This document shows, piece after piece, positions 41,640 through 52,016 of a stretch of DNA of 64,000 nt. Below the pieces are notes generated by a model. The model had not been told where the DNA came from. It ran no database searches and worked only from the letters and a program-made list of their open reading frames with translations. The translations under genes and the position numbers were made by a program. Origin of the DNA: Lithodes maja (lineage: Eukaryota > Arthropoda > Malacostraca > Decapoda > Lithodidae); assembly GCA_037953745.1 (NCBI GenBank), contig JBAKBP010000762.1, positions 124,001 to 188,000 of the forward strand, in the 5' to 3' direction. Within the stretch, counting starts at the first letter, position 1, and every line of letters starts with the position of its first letter.

Positions 41640-42940
41640 TTACTCGACTGGGTCCTGCCACGCCAGGAGGTTCTCGAGTTTGCTGTAATAGTCTGCCAGG
41701 TAGTCCCTCACAAGTTTGGCAGGCCCTAGTCCGATTTGTCGCAGACGTGGCTCGAGTCCATGCAGGGGCTCCCTCCTCCAGTCTGCAGACATTTCACCAA
41801 CATCACTAGGTTGTACGTTCATGCCAGGGCGTCTGTCGATGAGGATGTTGTGGAGGATGCAGCTGGCGAGACCACCTTCTCCACAGTGCTAGGTTGTAAG
41901 TGTGATGGTGGTGAGTAGGCACCGGAAGCGATTGACTAGAATCCTGAAGGCGCTCTCCACAACTCTCCTGGCCCTCGACAGACGATAGTTGTAGTTACGC
42001 TGTTTCTTCTGGAGACCTCGGTGGGGGTATGGCTTCTGCAGCCACTCTCTCATTGGGAAGGCATCGTCACCCACAAGGAAATAGGGCAGAGGCATATCAC
42101 ATCCAGGTAGTGACTCTCTGGGTGGCAAACCTGCAGCGCCATCATCAAGCGCCTTCCGGAGGTCGGTCACCTGGAAGATACCTGCATCTGAGGCTGAACC
42201 GTTGGCTCCCACATCGGCATAGATGAACCGGCACTTGGAGTCAACGAGTGCCAGCAGAACAATAGAATGGTACCCTTTGTAGTTGTAGTAGTAGGACCCC
42301 ATGTTGCCAGGGGGCTGCATGGCGATGTGCTTGCCGTCGATTGCCCCTACGGTGTGTTTAAAACCCCAGGTTTCATCGAATCCTGCGGCGACCTCCTTCC
42401 ACCCCTGAGGTGTCGTGGGGCACACGATGACATCTTCCATGTAGTCCTGGATGATGGCCTCACAGGTTTTGCGGACGACAATGGAGTAGGTGTTGGGGAC
42501 CACTCTGAAGTTAAGACACAGGCTCTTGTATGCCTCCCCTGTGGCAAGGAAGCGGAGTGTCATGGCCAGGCATAGACCGGGCTCCAGGGCCTTCCTCCAG
42601 TTGGTGTCCTGCTTGGCGATGCGTGGAGTTAGCCGCTGGACTATCTCTTTGAAGAGGTCCTCGTCCATCCTGAGGTAGTACTTGTACGTTGCCTTGGTTC
42701 TGTAGAGTCTGCATCAGTTGATAATAGTGGCTGTACATGGGTCTTTCCAAGATCCAAGCCCGGACATGACAGCTACGTTTCTTGCTTTTTTTTTGGTTTG
42801 CTCCGTAACTTTCTCAGGGCGATGGTGTACAACAGCTGCAATCTGAGGTTGTTTATATTAGCTTGGTTGTAGTGTATTATGGCCATGTACGCTTCGTCTG
42901 TGGTCCCAAGGAGGTTTAGTACGTCCATGTGCGCCTCCAT
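41640..42940 (-). pseudogene. Harbinger DDE transposase, several frame breaks
   Basis: Likely ATG at 42940 (MEAHMDVLNLLGTTDEA). The main frame 42668-41889 begins MDEDLFKEIVQRLTPRI and carries the DDE_Tnp_4 triad: Asp in GAIDGKHIAM (about residue 111), Asp in GSASDAGIF (about 161) and Glu in RRVVESAFRIL (about 238). Breaks inferred from family structure: a T9 run at 42786-42794, where shifting frame joins to RSCHVRAWILERPMYSHYY; about 42701-42712, before YKYYLRMDED; and TAG at 41889-41891 with a compensating shift near 41870, beyond which the frame continues ASCILHNILIDRRPG to TAA at 41640. Intact length would be about 430 residues, normal for the family. All breaks are single-base and some lie in homopolymers, so assembly error is a real alternative. 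Confidence 0.8.
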
Positions 42941-43398
42941 GTTGACAGTAGGAGCTTCGGTGGTAGACTAAAATGTGCCGGGGCCACACCCCTTTATATA
43001 AGTGGAGTTGACGTATCAGTATCGTGGGAGACGTACGATGGGCGTATTTGTCGTACAATGTACGTGCGTTTGTTGTACTTTAAACGTATGGTTAACGACC
43101 AGAAGCGGCATTATCGTGCTTTTAACGTGCTTTAAACGTATGACGAACGTGTGCTGTTCGAATGAGTAGCGTCTCTGGTCAGCGATTTATTCTACAAGGG
43201 TCGTGTTGCAGACTTGTGTGACATGTGAGTGTTGACTGACTGTCGAGGGACTGTCGAGGGCTTGTTGTATAGCAATCGTGTGCCAGCGAGGATCGTGCAG
43301 TGATCCAGTGATTCGATTACAATCGGCGAAAAATTGCAATACGTCCTATGTCGGCAGCTGTCGAGCGGGTGGCCGTACTGTGTGAGACTCGGCCTTTA

Positions 43399-44220
43399 CC
43401 CCCTGACATTCTTGAAGTACCCACTAAAGTATGTATTCCATTAAATACTAACCCTGCCAGACGGCCATAACTGCAAACCATGTATTATTGTATTCATGAT
43501 ATATATACTGTATACATGTTAACTATGACAGCCCTCTAAGAAGAAGACAAGGCGGGAAGAAACCCCTTATCTCTATCTTACGACGGTATAAGTGTACACC
43601 CCATATTAGCTATTATCTTGATGTACCTAGGCTAAATCCTATGCTTAATTCTGATCAATCTGCAGACGATCATCTCAAGAGAGGAAAACCGAGAAGACAC
43701 CTGGTATCCCTCTACATTGTCAGTATGTGTATGTGTACCCCCATGCCCCATTACCCCTTATTCTAACTTTCTAAGTAACTAAAATATATCTCCTACCCAG
43801 GCAACAGACAGACAGACAGACAGACAGACATTCACCAACACGGTCAGAGCGACAACAACACTCCGTCTACTCCTCCCCCAGCCCAATTAGAAGCTTATCG
43901 CCTCGGCAGCCGGCACTGGACAACCCACCCCCAAAATGGCCGACCCCAGACGACCACCTCCCACCTCTCCAGACTGGACCTCCACACCAATCCACATGCT
44001 CCACACTTTTCAACTCACATTCTTCTTAGTATACAAACCACACCTCTTTCCTCCCCACCATTATTACGATACTACAGTAGATGATATCCACCCCCTTGCT
44101 TTCTGATGACGTAAGCAGTAATGACACTTCGTATGCATGTCCCTGTGACTGTCGTAATTACTGTTGTATTAATTTCACGTGCGTTTAGCTCCAGCTGAAC
44201 CCAGCTACAACCGCCACAGG
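43399..44220. other. Unassigned interval right of the Harbinger element
   Basis: Contains (GACA)n at about 43806-43830. No gene recognised. Confidence 0.4.
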
Positions 44221-44560
44221 CAACATGACTTCAGGCCATGTATATGATTAATGAATATGTTTATCTTTAACTAGGACCCCCCTGCAGGAAAAGTAAGAGG
44301 AAAGCCACCTCTTAACTCTCTGTATTATGAGGGGTACAGATATATGGCTATGCAAATTATTGTATTGATTATGTCACTACCATTTTATTGTTATGCCATG
44401 AATATGATTAATGAATACGTGACAGCCCCTGTAGAAGAAGTAAGAGGGCAGACACCTCTTAGCTCTCTGTATTATGGGGGGTATAGATATATAACTGTGC
44501 CACTTAGATATTGATTGTATCATTTACCATTTTTTACTTGTTACTTATTAACATACTAAC
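44221..44560. repeat. About 165-bp tandem duplication
   Basis: AGTAAGAGGAAAGCCACCTC, then CTCTGTATTATGAGGGGTAC (about 44290-44340) recurs as AGTAAGAGGGCAGACACCTC and CTCTGTATTATGGGGGGTAT (about 44440-44485), both preceded by ATGATTAATGAATA. A weaker third copy may lie near 43535-43600. Confidence 0.6.
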
Positions 44561-46870
44561 CCCGCATGATGACTGACCTACTAACCGTAGAATAATAAGG
44601 AAATCGCCACCTCGCACAATCTATTTTCCCCTAAACCTTGCATTGCATAATCCAGCCTGTTTTTCTTTGCTAGCCTCCCTCCACACGCCTTCTACACGCC
44701 TCGTCAAGACACTTCCTTCTCGGAGTACAGTTCACATGATCCTATCTTTGTTTCCGTTGCAACCAGACAGGCGACAGTTATGCATGCATGGACGACGATC
44801 TGATCACCCCACGGAAGCGCCAATGCCTTGCGTCACGGGCACGCCCCAGGTGCGTAGCCAACACAGTCTATCACCATGATAATGATAATTGCACTGCCGC
44901 CTGATTATGCATGCCTACTTTATTGACCACTATAAAGCTGTATTTTCTCTCTCTAGATATCTCTCCCTTGTCCACACGTGGTCTATATGGGTATTTCCAC
45001 CCTAACCCAGGTGGGCCGACAACAACAAATTAACTCGGCCATCGAGTCGTGTCCAGTCCAGAGGGACTCCTACCTGCGTCGCCCTCCTCGATCCCGGTAT
45101 ACGGGACCACCAGGGCAACCGCGCCTAACCACCACCTGTATACACGTGCCAACACCTGTGAGGTATTACAGGACTTGTTATTCAATCTCACCAAGACCTA
45201 CAGGTACGAGAGAACTGTTCACTTACCTTTCTTCCCCTTGTTACCCTTCTTTTTAAAAGTAACCTACTTATCAAGTCAAACGATTAACCACTGACCCTCC
45301 TGGCCGAGGTGCTCCTCCCCTCGCCGCCGACAACAACAAGGCGACGGGTCCCTTGCTTGCCATACCACCTGCCATTAACTATTCTTATATGTCGGTGTGT
45401 GAACTAACACTTATCTAATTCAGAACATTGGGAACAAGGGCCAGATTGCCAGATGTTGATCCCACAGCCCCTGCACAGCCGCCCTGGCCCTGAATTGGAA
45501 GGGACCCATCAGCCCCCGGCCCGGGCAACACCGAGTCACCCTGCCATATATAAACCACGAGAGGAGGAGAGCGGGCAGTTCTAAACATAGCTTTTTGCCG
45601 GGTGGGACGTCGCTCAGTTGGAAGACTGTTTTACTCCCCTGTTAGTAACCGACCGGCACCCCACAAACTGAACACCAGGAGCTGATATATTATATTCCTG
45701 GGCCTGTATTAACCGTGGTAAATCACAGGTAAATAAAGGAACCTAAGAGAAATATATATATATATATCGCCACACATGCACTTGGGTTGATTGAACCTCT
45801 CGTCATGGATCAGAGACAGTTAAGCATGGTTTGTGCAGACCCAATGCTTACGTTAATCCGATGAGACGCTACCCTGGCCTCAGCCCAGACGCAGACCATT
45901 TAAGATCCATAGGAGAGCTCCTGAACTCAACTTCATCACCGGTCAACCGACCCATCTGTAACTTCTTCACACAACTGGACCCCCTGGACGGCCCCCTGGA
46001 GCAGCCGAGACGCCCCCGACGACACCAGATTCAAGAGGAAAAGAAGATAACCTGATCGGGCACGATTTCCTATTATAATATCAGTGTATAGATACCGTGT
46101 TACTAAAACGTTGTGTTGCCTGTGTTCACCTTTGAGTTATTTGCTAACTATAAAGAGATTTCGAGTTGATCCTAGAGTCCCCCGTTTTGCCAGAGATCCG
46201 TTACAGTAAAATATATTACGAGATAATTACCGCGACAGTATTTACCCTCAGCCACGACACGAGTTACACTTAAATTGAGTGTTGGTATAGATATTCTGTG
46301 ATCCCATAAACAAGGGATAGGTCGTGAAGTATAATTTAATCTCAGTGACGAATTCCCATCCGTGCATTAACAATTACGAGTATACATTAATAATTGCCTA
46401 CTTGACTCTGCTAGATCGTGTAAAGTCGAACCTCAACGATAGCCCCCACTTAATCGAATAACTAGAACCTTAGGCCTAAAGCAACGTTCGGTATCAGACA
46501 TTGTGTAAATTAAATCAGTGCCCCCTTCAAGTGACTTTCTTATCGCTTATTATCATGTCCGTATCGGAAGAATAATGCCCGAGATTCGGAAGTGGCAGTG
46601 CACACTCTAATCCAGATCCACGATTGTGCTCGGAGAATAGAAAGACCAAGTTCTTCCTACTGACTTTACTACTCTTATCCAGGTTCTCCAAAGCGAATTG
46701 ACTCTTTTTCTATACCGCGAGTGTGTTAAGTGAAATAAAGCTGTATTACAAATCACATTCCAAGATTCTATTTATGTGTTCTGTTGACCCCTCACATGTA
46801 TGTATATGAAACCGGATATTCCAGTCTTGCAGAACTCACCTACGCAATAGTTAATCCTGAATAAAACCAG
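44561..46870. other. Long interval without recognisable gene
   Basis: Several short open frames occur on the plus strand (44643-44879, 44978-45294, 45831-46055) but none shows a known domain or convincing splice context. (TA)n lies at about 45750-45770. AATAAA-like signals at about 45733 and 46733. It could be a decayed LTR element or host non-coding DNA; I cannot decide. Confidence 0.35.
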
Positions 46871-46877
46871 GGCATAA

Positions 46878-46952
46878 CACTAAGCTTCATAAAATCGTCT
46901 AAGTGTAGCTAAAATCAAATAAAACAGACGTCGTCGGTACAGGAAGGGTTAA
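46878..46952. mobile_element. MITE-2 half copy
   Basis: AAGCTTCATAAAATCGTCTA through GGTACAGGAAGGGTTAA; the other half is missing. Confidence 0.5.
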
Positions 46953-47008
46953 ACTATAGAGACCGTGTTTTCATATCGATTAGGCAGGCTGACTACGCTA
47001 AACTTATG

Positions 47009-47396
47009 GGGGGTCACCGGCTTTCTTTTTTATCTTTCTCTCCTTTTCTCTCTTTCCCTGGCTTGTATCCATTCGGCCCCATTCAGCCAACTGTTTTAAA
47101 ACGTGTATCTCCATCCAGGTGTCGATTTTTTCCTGGCGAGCGATAGCCAGCCAGTATTGTATGGAGAAATCCGGCTTCGCCGGAGAAATTTTTCTATCGA
47201 AAAATGTAAAAATTTAGCTTGCTGTCAAAACAAAAATATATAATATTATATGCTGGCTCGCTACCATTCGCCAGGAAAATATTGACACCTGATGGGGGTA
47301 AACGTCTTAAAACAGTAAGCTGAATGGGGCCGAATGGATACAAGCCAAAGAGAGAGGGAGAGAAAGATAAAACAAAAGCGAGGTGGGCTCCCTTAC
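47009..47396. mobile_element. MITE-5, large foldback element
   Basis: The left arm (about 47009-47160) and right arm (about 47240-47396) are inverted over about 150 bp: CTTGTATCCATTCGGCCCCA at 47064 against GGGGCCGAATGGATACAAGC at 47325. The centre holds ATCCGGCTTCGCCGG. No coding capacity. It abuts MITE-6 at 47397. Confidence 0.7.
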
Positions 47397-48061
47397 TTGA
47401 CCACTTGCGAGTTTCAAGCTATAAGGAAGTTGAAGCAGTACACATAGATATAGAACGGGAATGCAATCATGATGTACGTATTGGATGGGTAGATAGTGAA
47501 TTTGTTTCCATGTATTTATCAAATTTAATGTACTAAGACCGTATTCTCTATCTATCTATCTATTGCCTGACGCCGTGATCCCCAAAGGGGTGGCCACAAA
47601 CGAACCGCCCCCATGCACCTCTGTCCCCAGTCAGTCGACGCCCCTCCCCCCAACCAGCACCGCCTTCATTCATGTAGTTCCTCACTCCATCCTTCCACCT
47701 CATATTCGGTCTACCTCTCTCCCTCTGTCCCTCCACCTCGCTCTCGTACACCCTCTTAGTCATTCTCTCGCTTTCCATACGTTCCATATGGCCGAACCAT
47801 CTCAAGTTGTTCCTTTTCACACTTTCCAGCACATCTACCTCCACACCACACCTCCTTCTTACTTCCTCATTAGTCTGTCTATCCCTCCATGTAATTCCGC
47901 ACGCACTCCTTAAGTAATTCATTTCCACTGCTCTCACTCTTGGTCTGAGTCTCTCAACCAACGTCCATGCTTCGCTTCCGTAAGTCTAGCTTGAAATTCT
48001 GCTAAATATCGATGTTTACAGCTCCAACTTCCTTATAGCATGAAACTCGCAAGGGGTCACT
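47397..48061. mobile_element. TIR element (MITE-6) containing an RTE-2 fragment
   Basis: Left end TTGACCACTTGCGAGTTTCA and CTATAAGGAAGTTG; right end reverse complemented GTGACCCCTTGCGAGTTTCA and CTATAAGGAAGTTGGAGC. The same termini bound the minisatellite-bearing copy at 5995-6506. Most of the interior is the LINE fragment at 47560-47990. Confidence 0.6.
47560..47961 (-). pseudogene. LINE ORF2 C-terminus, RTE-2 family
   Basis: Minus strand, 133 open codons: EMNYLRSACGITWRDR, EVDVLESVKRNNLRWFGHME, RPNMRWKDGVRNYMNEGGAG, ending GRFVCGHPFGDHGVRQ. LINE post-RT region; palm absent. A (CTAT)n tail lies at 47549-47566. Confidence 0.6.
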
Positions 48062-48069
48062 TGTATGTA

Positions 48070-48180
48070 TGTATGTATGTGCATATACTTAGGGACATAC
48101 CATACTCCATAGCTGGGGGTGGCCGACTCGAGACAGAGCCCGAATAGAAACAACATTTAAAGTTCCAAGTCTTAGGTGTT
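48070..48180 (-). mobile_element. RTE-1 3' end fragment
   Basis: GCATATACTTAGGGACATAC and GGGGGTGGCCGACTCGAGAC match the family 3' terminus. (ATGT)n lies immediately to the left. Confidence 0.55.
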
Positions 48181-48200
48181 AAAACATAGATAAAGAAGAA

Positions 48201-48205
<5 letters not shown>

Positions 48206-48256
<51 letters not shown>
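48206..48256. repeat. (TA)n next to family C tail
   Basis: A pure TA run followed by T-rich sequence and the family C 3' end. Confidence 0.85.
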
Positions 48257-48264
<8 letters not shown>

Positions 48265-48265
48265 T

Positions 48266-48419
48266 TTCTATGTGATTGAGGGAGGCAAAAGGCATAACTG
48301 CCTATAGCGAGTGCCTCCCCCATAGTTGAAAGAGGGACACGGCCAAAATCAAGGGACGTTCGAGCCAAAATGCCTGGACACACGGAGTTTGAAGCAATTT
48401 AAGTCATAGGAAGTCATAA

Positions 48420-48420
<1 letters not shown>
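48266..48420 (-). mobile_element. Family C LINE, 3' UTR fragment
   Basis: TTCTATGTGATTGAGGGAGG through GAGCCAAAATGCCTGGACAC on the plus strand is the reverse complement of 57300-57450. (TA)n borders both sides (48206-48256 and 48422-48454). Confidence 0.65.
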
Positions 48421-48421
<1 letters not shown>

Positions 48422-48487
<66 letters not shown>

Positions 48488-48500
48488 ACCCCCCCCCCCC
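48422..48500. repeat. (TA)n, (GA)n and C-run
   Basis: TA to 48454, GA to 48482, C12 at about 48489. Confidence 0.85.
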
Positions 48501-48647
48501 CCTCCCTTCCCAACAAATACAAACAGGACTCAATAAAACACACACCCACTGGAACTGTTTTACTGGCATAAGCGACCCAAACTCAGATATGTTCCACCCA
48601 CACACATTGCCATACATTATCTCCGAGGTAGAAACATGCCTACACAC

Positions 48648-48970
48648 TTAAGGGGAGATCCTTCACTTTTTGGTCGATTATTCAATTTATTTATTATTTT
48701 CTAGTTTCCTTGCTAGACCTCCATCAAGCTAAATAAGACTCCCCCTAGATAAATTCAAGATAAATTTTTACATTTTTCGATAGAAAAATTTCCCGGCCGA
48801 AGGCCGGTTCCTCTTAAATTACAGGCTCGCTATCGTTCGCCAGGGAAAAATTGACATCTAATTGGCAGAAAAGTTCTTAAAATTGACATAAATGGGGCGA
48901 AAGTTCATAAAATCGCCAAACTAAAGATGAGGGAGAAGGTGGTCTAGAAAACCGACGTATCTCTCCTTAA
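48648..48970. mobile_element. MITE-1 full copy
   Basis: TTAAGGGGAGATCC at left and ATCTCTCCTTAA at right; 323 bp. The central CCGGCCGAAGGCCGG and CTCGCTATCGTTCGCCAGG are family-typical. Its right TTAA is also the left TTAA of the next MITE-1. Confidence 0.7.
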
Positions 48971-50256
48971 GGGGAGATGTCCACACCTGAGGGATATCAT
49001 TTTCTGGACCCCTTTCTCCCTCATGTTTAGCCCCTTTGCTAGAAAAATTTACCGGCCAAAGGCCGGTTCCTCCGAAATTATAGAACATAAGAACATAAGA
49101 ACATGGGAGTCTGCAGAAAGCCGATTGGCCTAAGCAAGGCAGATCCCTGTCCCACACAATCCCAATTCAATTACAAAGCCCAATTATAGGCTCCACAGTC
49201 TAATACCCTGAGGATCATCTTACCAAAACGGTTAGGGATTAACGCAGGATTATGGGGGTCTGCAGAGCGCTGATTGGCCCAACCTGGCTGATCCCCCTTC
49301 ACACCCAACCCTTCTCGTCCATATGCTTATCCAATTTTATCTTAAAGCTCCCTACAGTTTTAGATCCCACTATAGCACTTGGTAGTCCATTCCACCCATC
49401 TACAACTCTGTTACCAAACCAATATTTGCCTATATCTTTTCTGAAACAAAATTGATCTAATTTGAAACCATTGGTACGAGTTCTTTCGCTATCACTGAGC
49501 TTTAGTAAATTTGTCATGTCCCCTTTGTTAATCCCACTAACCCAATTGAACACCTCTATCATATCCCCTCTAACTCTGCGTCTCTCTAACGAATGTAAAC
49601 CTAATTTCTTCAACCTTTCTTCATACGAAAGATTTCTAATATTATGGATCATTTTTGTCATTCTACGCTGTACTCTCTCCAATGAATCTATGTCCATTCT
49701 GTAATAAGGACACCAAAATTGGACAGCATAATCCATATGGGGTCTCACTAATGACAAGTAAAGTTTTAAGATAACATCAGCAGTTCTGTTACTCACACTC
49801 CTAGAGATGAACCCGAGAATCCTGTTTGCCTTATTACGAACGCTTATACACTGTTTTCTAGGCTTCAAATCATTGCTAAGAAACACACCTAGATCTTTCT
49901 CGCAGTCTGAATTTTCTAATTCTAAATTAGCTAGTTTATATTTAACATTTGTTTGCATCTTCCCTATCTTTAATACCTTGCATTTGTCAATGTTAAACTT
50001 CATCTGCCAATTTACTGACCATTCATGTAAGGTATCTAGATCCCTTTGGCTCGCTATCGCTCGCCAGGAAAATATTCGACACCTAAATTGCACGAAAGGT
50101 CCTAATATTGACTAAGAAATTGGGTGAAAGAATCACCAAACTAATGGAACGAACGTCTTGAAATCCCAAAACTAATGGGGTTGAACATGAGGAAGAAGGG
50201 GGGTGCGGGGGGGGGGGGGGGGGGGGGTGCAGACAAAGCAACTACCTCCCCCTTAA
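48967..50256. mobile_element. Second MITE-1, split by CR1-B
   Basis: Left part 48967-49083 (TTAAGGGGAGATGTCC ... CGAAATTATAG), right part 50049-50256 (GCTCGCTATCGCTCGCCAGG ... CCTCCCCCTTAA). Joined they are 325 bp, the family length, with nothing missing at the junction. A run of about 22 G lies at 50206-50227. Confidence 0.75.
49084..50048 (-). mobile_element. CR1-B LINE, 5'-truncated, nested in MITE-1
   Basis: Minus strand. Tail of TTCTTATG 8-mers at 49084-49103; coding 49299-50048 begins QRDLDTLHEWSVNWQMKF and ends LDKHMDEKGWV, open throughout. The 5' truncation is downstream of the FADD block. About 95% identical by eye to 40234-41170. No obvious target duplication. Confidence 0.8.
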
Positions 50257-50285
50257 ATTAGTACAATAACATGTTCCTCGTCATT

Positions 50286-50601
50286 CTATACCATGTTCCA
50301 AATAAGTAGGCCAAAACTCTTGACCATTAACCTCTGTAACTCACAAACGACTAGAGTAACTGAGGTAATATTTCTACCATTTGGGAAGGGTCAGCCAGGA
50401 AATAGGAGTGAACATTGACAGCCCATTTGCTCTAGCCTTTTTTGTTACAGAGATTAGTAATCGAGTTAATATTTCTACCATTTGGGAAGGGTCACCCAGG
50501 GAATAGGAGTGGAAATTTACAGCCCATTTCCTCTAGCCCTTTTTGAGCTACAGAGGTTAGGGTTCAGGATTTTTGGCCTACCCACTCGGAACAGGGTATA
50601 G
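50286..50601. mobile_element. MITE-4 copy with internal duplication
   Basis: Left CTATACCATGTTCCAAATAA, right TTCGGAAC-type end CGGAACAGGGTATAG. The block ATTTCTACCATTTGGGAAGG is present twice (about 50370 and 50470), an internal duplication of about 100 bp. Confidence 0.6.
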
Positions 50602-50671
50602 TGAGATCTTCTAGTCTGAGATAGTTCAATTATATACAGCTTAGGAAAGATCTCAATGCCATATAGAACCT

Positions 50672-51170
50672 TTAACCCCTTCTGTCATATTTAGACGACC
50701 AGGGACGTCTTTTTCACTCTCGTCTAGCCATATTTAGACGACTTTATTCAACTTGGGAAGGATCTCTACAAATGTTAAGGCTTTGTAAAATCGCGCTAAT
50801 AAGTGATGTCTCGGTACCAAGTATGTTTTGATCAATAATTGGTGCGCAGCAATATCTAAGCTTCATTTCTTCATATCGAGTGAAATATGCAAACATGTTC
50901 CTACACTTACCCACTCTATTCAACATCTGACAGAATCAATACAACACAGAACAAGCCAAACGTAATGGCAGCTGGGACATGACTTATTAGCGCGACCGTA
51001 CTATCTCAATCAACCCCTTTAACTATAACTAAAATATGGACTGGGGAAATATTATACAATTTGGGAAGAGTCAATCAGGGAATAGGTGTGGAGATTTACA
51101 GCCCATTTGTTCTAGCCCTTCTTGAGTTACAGAGGTTATTGGTCAAGCTTTGTGGCCTAATCATAGTGAA
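50672..51170. other. MITE-2 and MITE-4 fragments
   Basis: A MITE-2 left-end fragment 50672-50790 and a MITE-4 fragment about 51055-51150 (GAGATTTACAGCCCATTTG). No gene in between. Confidence 0.45.
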
Positions 51171-51559
51171 TAGATGATTGTATTAAACTTAGGAAGGATC
51201 TCTAGCATCAATTATAAGGCTTTGAACTATCTCAACTTTCTCTTCATAATTGCTGAGGGACACAGGGCCCTGGGTGGGGCTTTGGTTTCCCGGGCATTTC
51301 CGCACCCTCCTCAGCTCCCCGCCATGGAGTGGCTTCGGTCACCCAGGCTTTATTGTGGTCGGCGGGGAGGGTTCTGTGGGGGCGCTCGGTTATGGCCTTG
51401 CTCGGGGCCTTGGGGCTGTTCGGCCAGGCAGCTTGAGTAACAACAACAACAACAACAACAACCCCTTTAACTACCACAGATCCTTCCTAAGCTGCATATA
51501 ATCGTCTAAATATAGCTAGCATATAATATAACTGACATCGCCGGTACAGAAGGGGTTAA
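51170..51559. mobile_element. MITE-2 interrupted by (AAC)n-tailed repeat
   Basis: The left half ends TTTGAACTATCTCAAC (51236); the right half resumes CCCTTTAACTACCACAGATC and ends CGGTACAGAAGGGGTTAA (51559). Confidence 0.6.
51237..51463 (+). mobile_element. SINE-like repeat with (AAC)n tail, copy 1
   Basis: Starts TTTCTCTTCATAATTGCTGA, GC-rich body (GCCCTGGGTGGGGCTTTGG), ends CAGGCAGCTTGAGT(AAC)n. About 95% identical to 63127-63369. No tRNA A/B boxes are apparent; source RNA unknown. Confidence 0.65.
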
Positions 51560-51891
51560 CCCCTTGATGATTATGATGCGTGTTGACAGTTCATTCTGGC
51601 TATCATTAGACGATTTTATACAGCTTAGGAAGGACCTGTGGGAACGAAAGGGGTAAAGACTATCTCCATTAACCCTCTGACTTCCATATACGCTGCCTAC
51701 TCTGAAAAAACCGTTTAATAGTAGCCAGTTACACAGCTTAGGAAGGACCTGTGGGAACGAAAAACAAAGACTACCTCAATTAACCCTCTGACTTCCACAT
51801 ACCCTTCCTAATCTGAATACAATCGTCTAAACTCTAATAAAAGCCAGAAAACAGATAATAAACGCGTCATCGGACCTTGGAAAGGGTTAAG
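51556..51891. mobile_element. MITE-2 copy with internal duplication
   Basis: Begins TTAACCCCTTGATG and ends GGAAAGGGTTAA. CAGCTTAGGAAGGACCTGTG occurs twice (about 51620 and 51725), so the inner half is duplicated at about 105 bp spacing. Confidence 0.6.
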
Positions 51892-51935
51892 AAAAGAGGA
51901 CACGATAAAATATTATAAATATCTCAGAATATACA

Positions 51936-51952
51936 ATATATATATATATACA

Positions 51953-52004
<52 letters not shown>

Positions 52005-52016
52005 TATATATATATT
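51936..52016. repeat. (TA)n with CAG interruptions
   Basis: TA runs with ACAGTATATA interruptions at both ends, next to the family C tail. Confidence 0.85.

Larger units (their letters stand above)
36244..43395. mobile_element. PIF/Harbinger transposon, 7.15 kb, two genes
   Basis: The left TIR AGGCCGTGTCTCACACAGTA (36244-36263) and the right TIR reverse complemented AGGCCGAGTCTCACACAGTA differ at one of 20 positions. TTA flanks both ends (36241-36243 and 43396-43398), the canonical 3-bp Harbinger target duplication. Inside are a plus-strand MADF-domain gene (37044-39309) and a minus-strand DDE transposase gene (41640-42940), convergent. Subterminal regions are rich in ACGTGC/CGTACG words (36470-36540 and 43025-43150), candidate binding sites. 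A CR1-B LINE fragment (40234-41313) was inserted later; without it the element is about 6.1 kb. Confidence 0.9.

Noticed and set aside
44643..46055. Spliced host gene in 44.6-46.1 kb
   Set aside because: Open frames are short, no domain was recognised and no consistent splice phase could be built.
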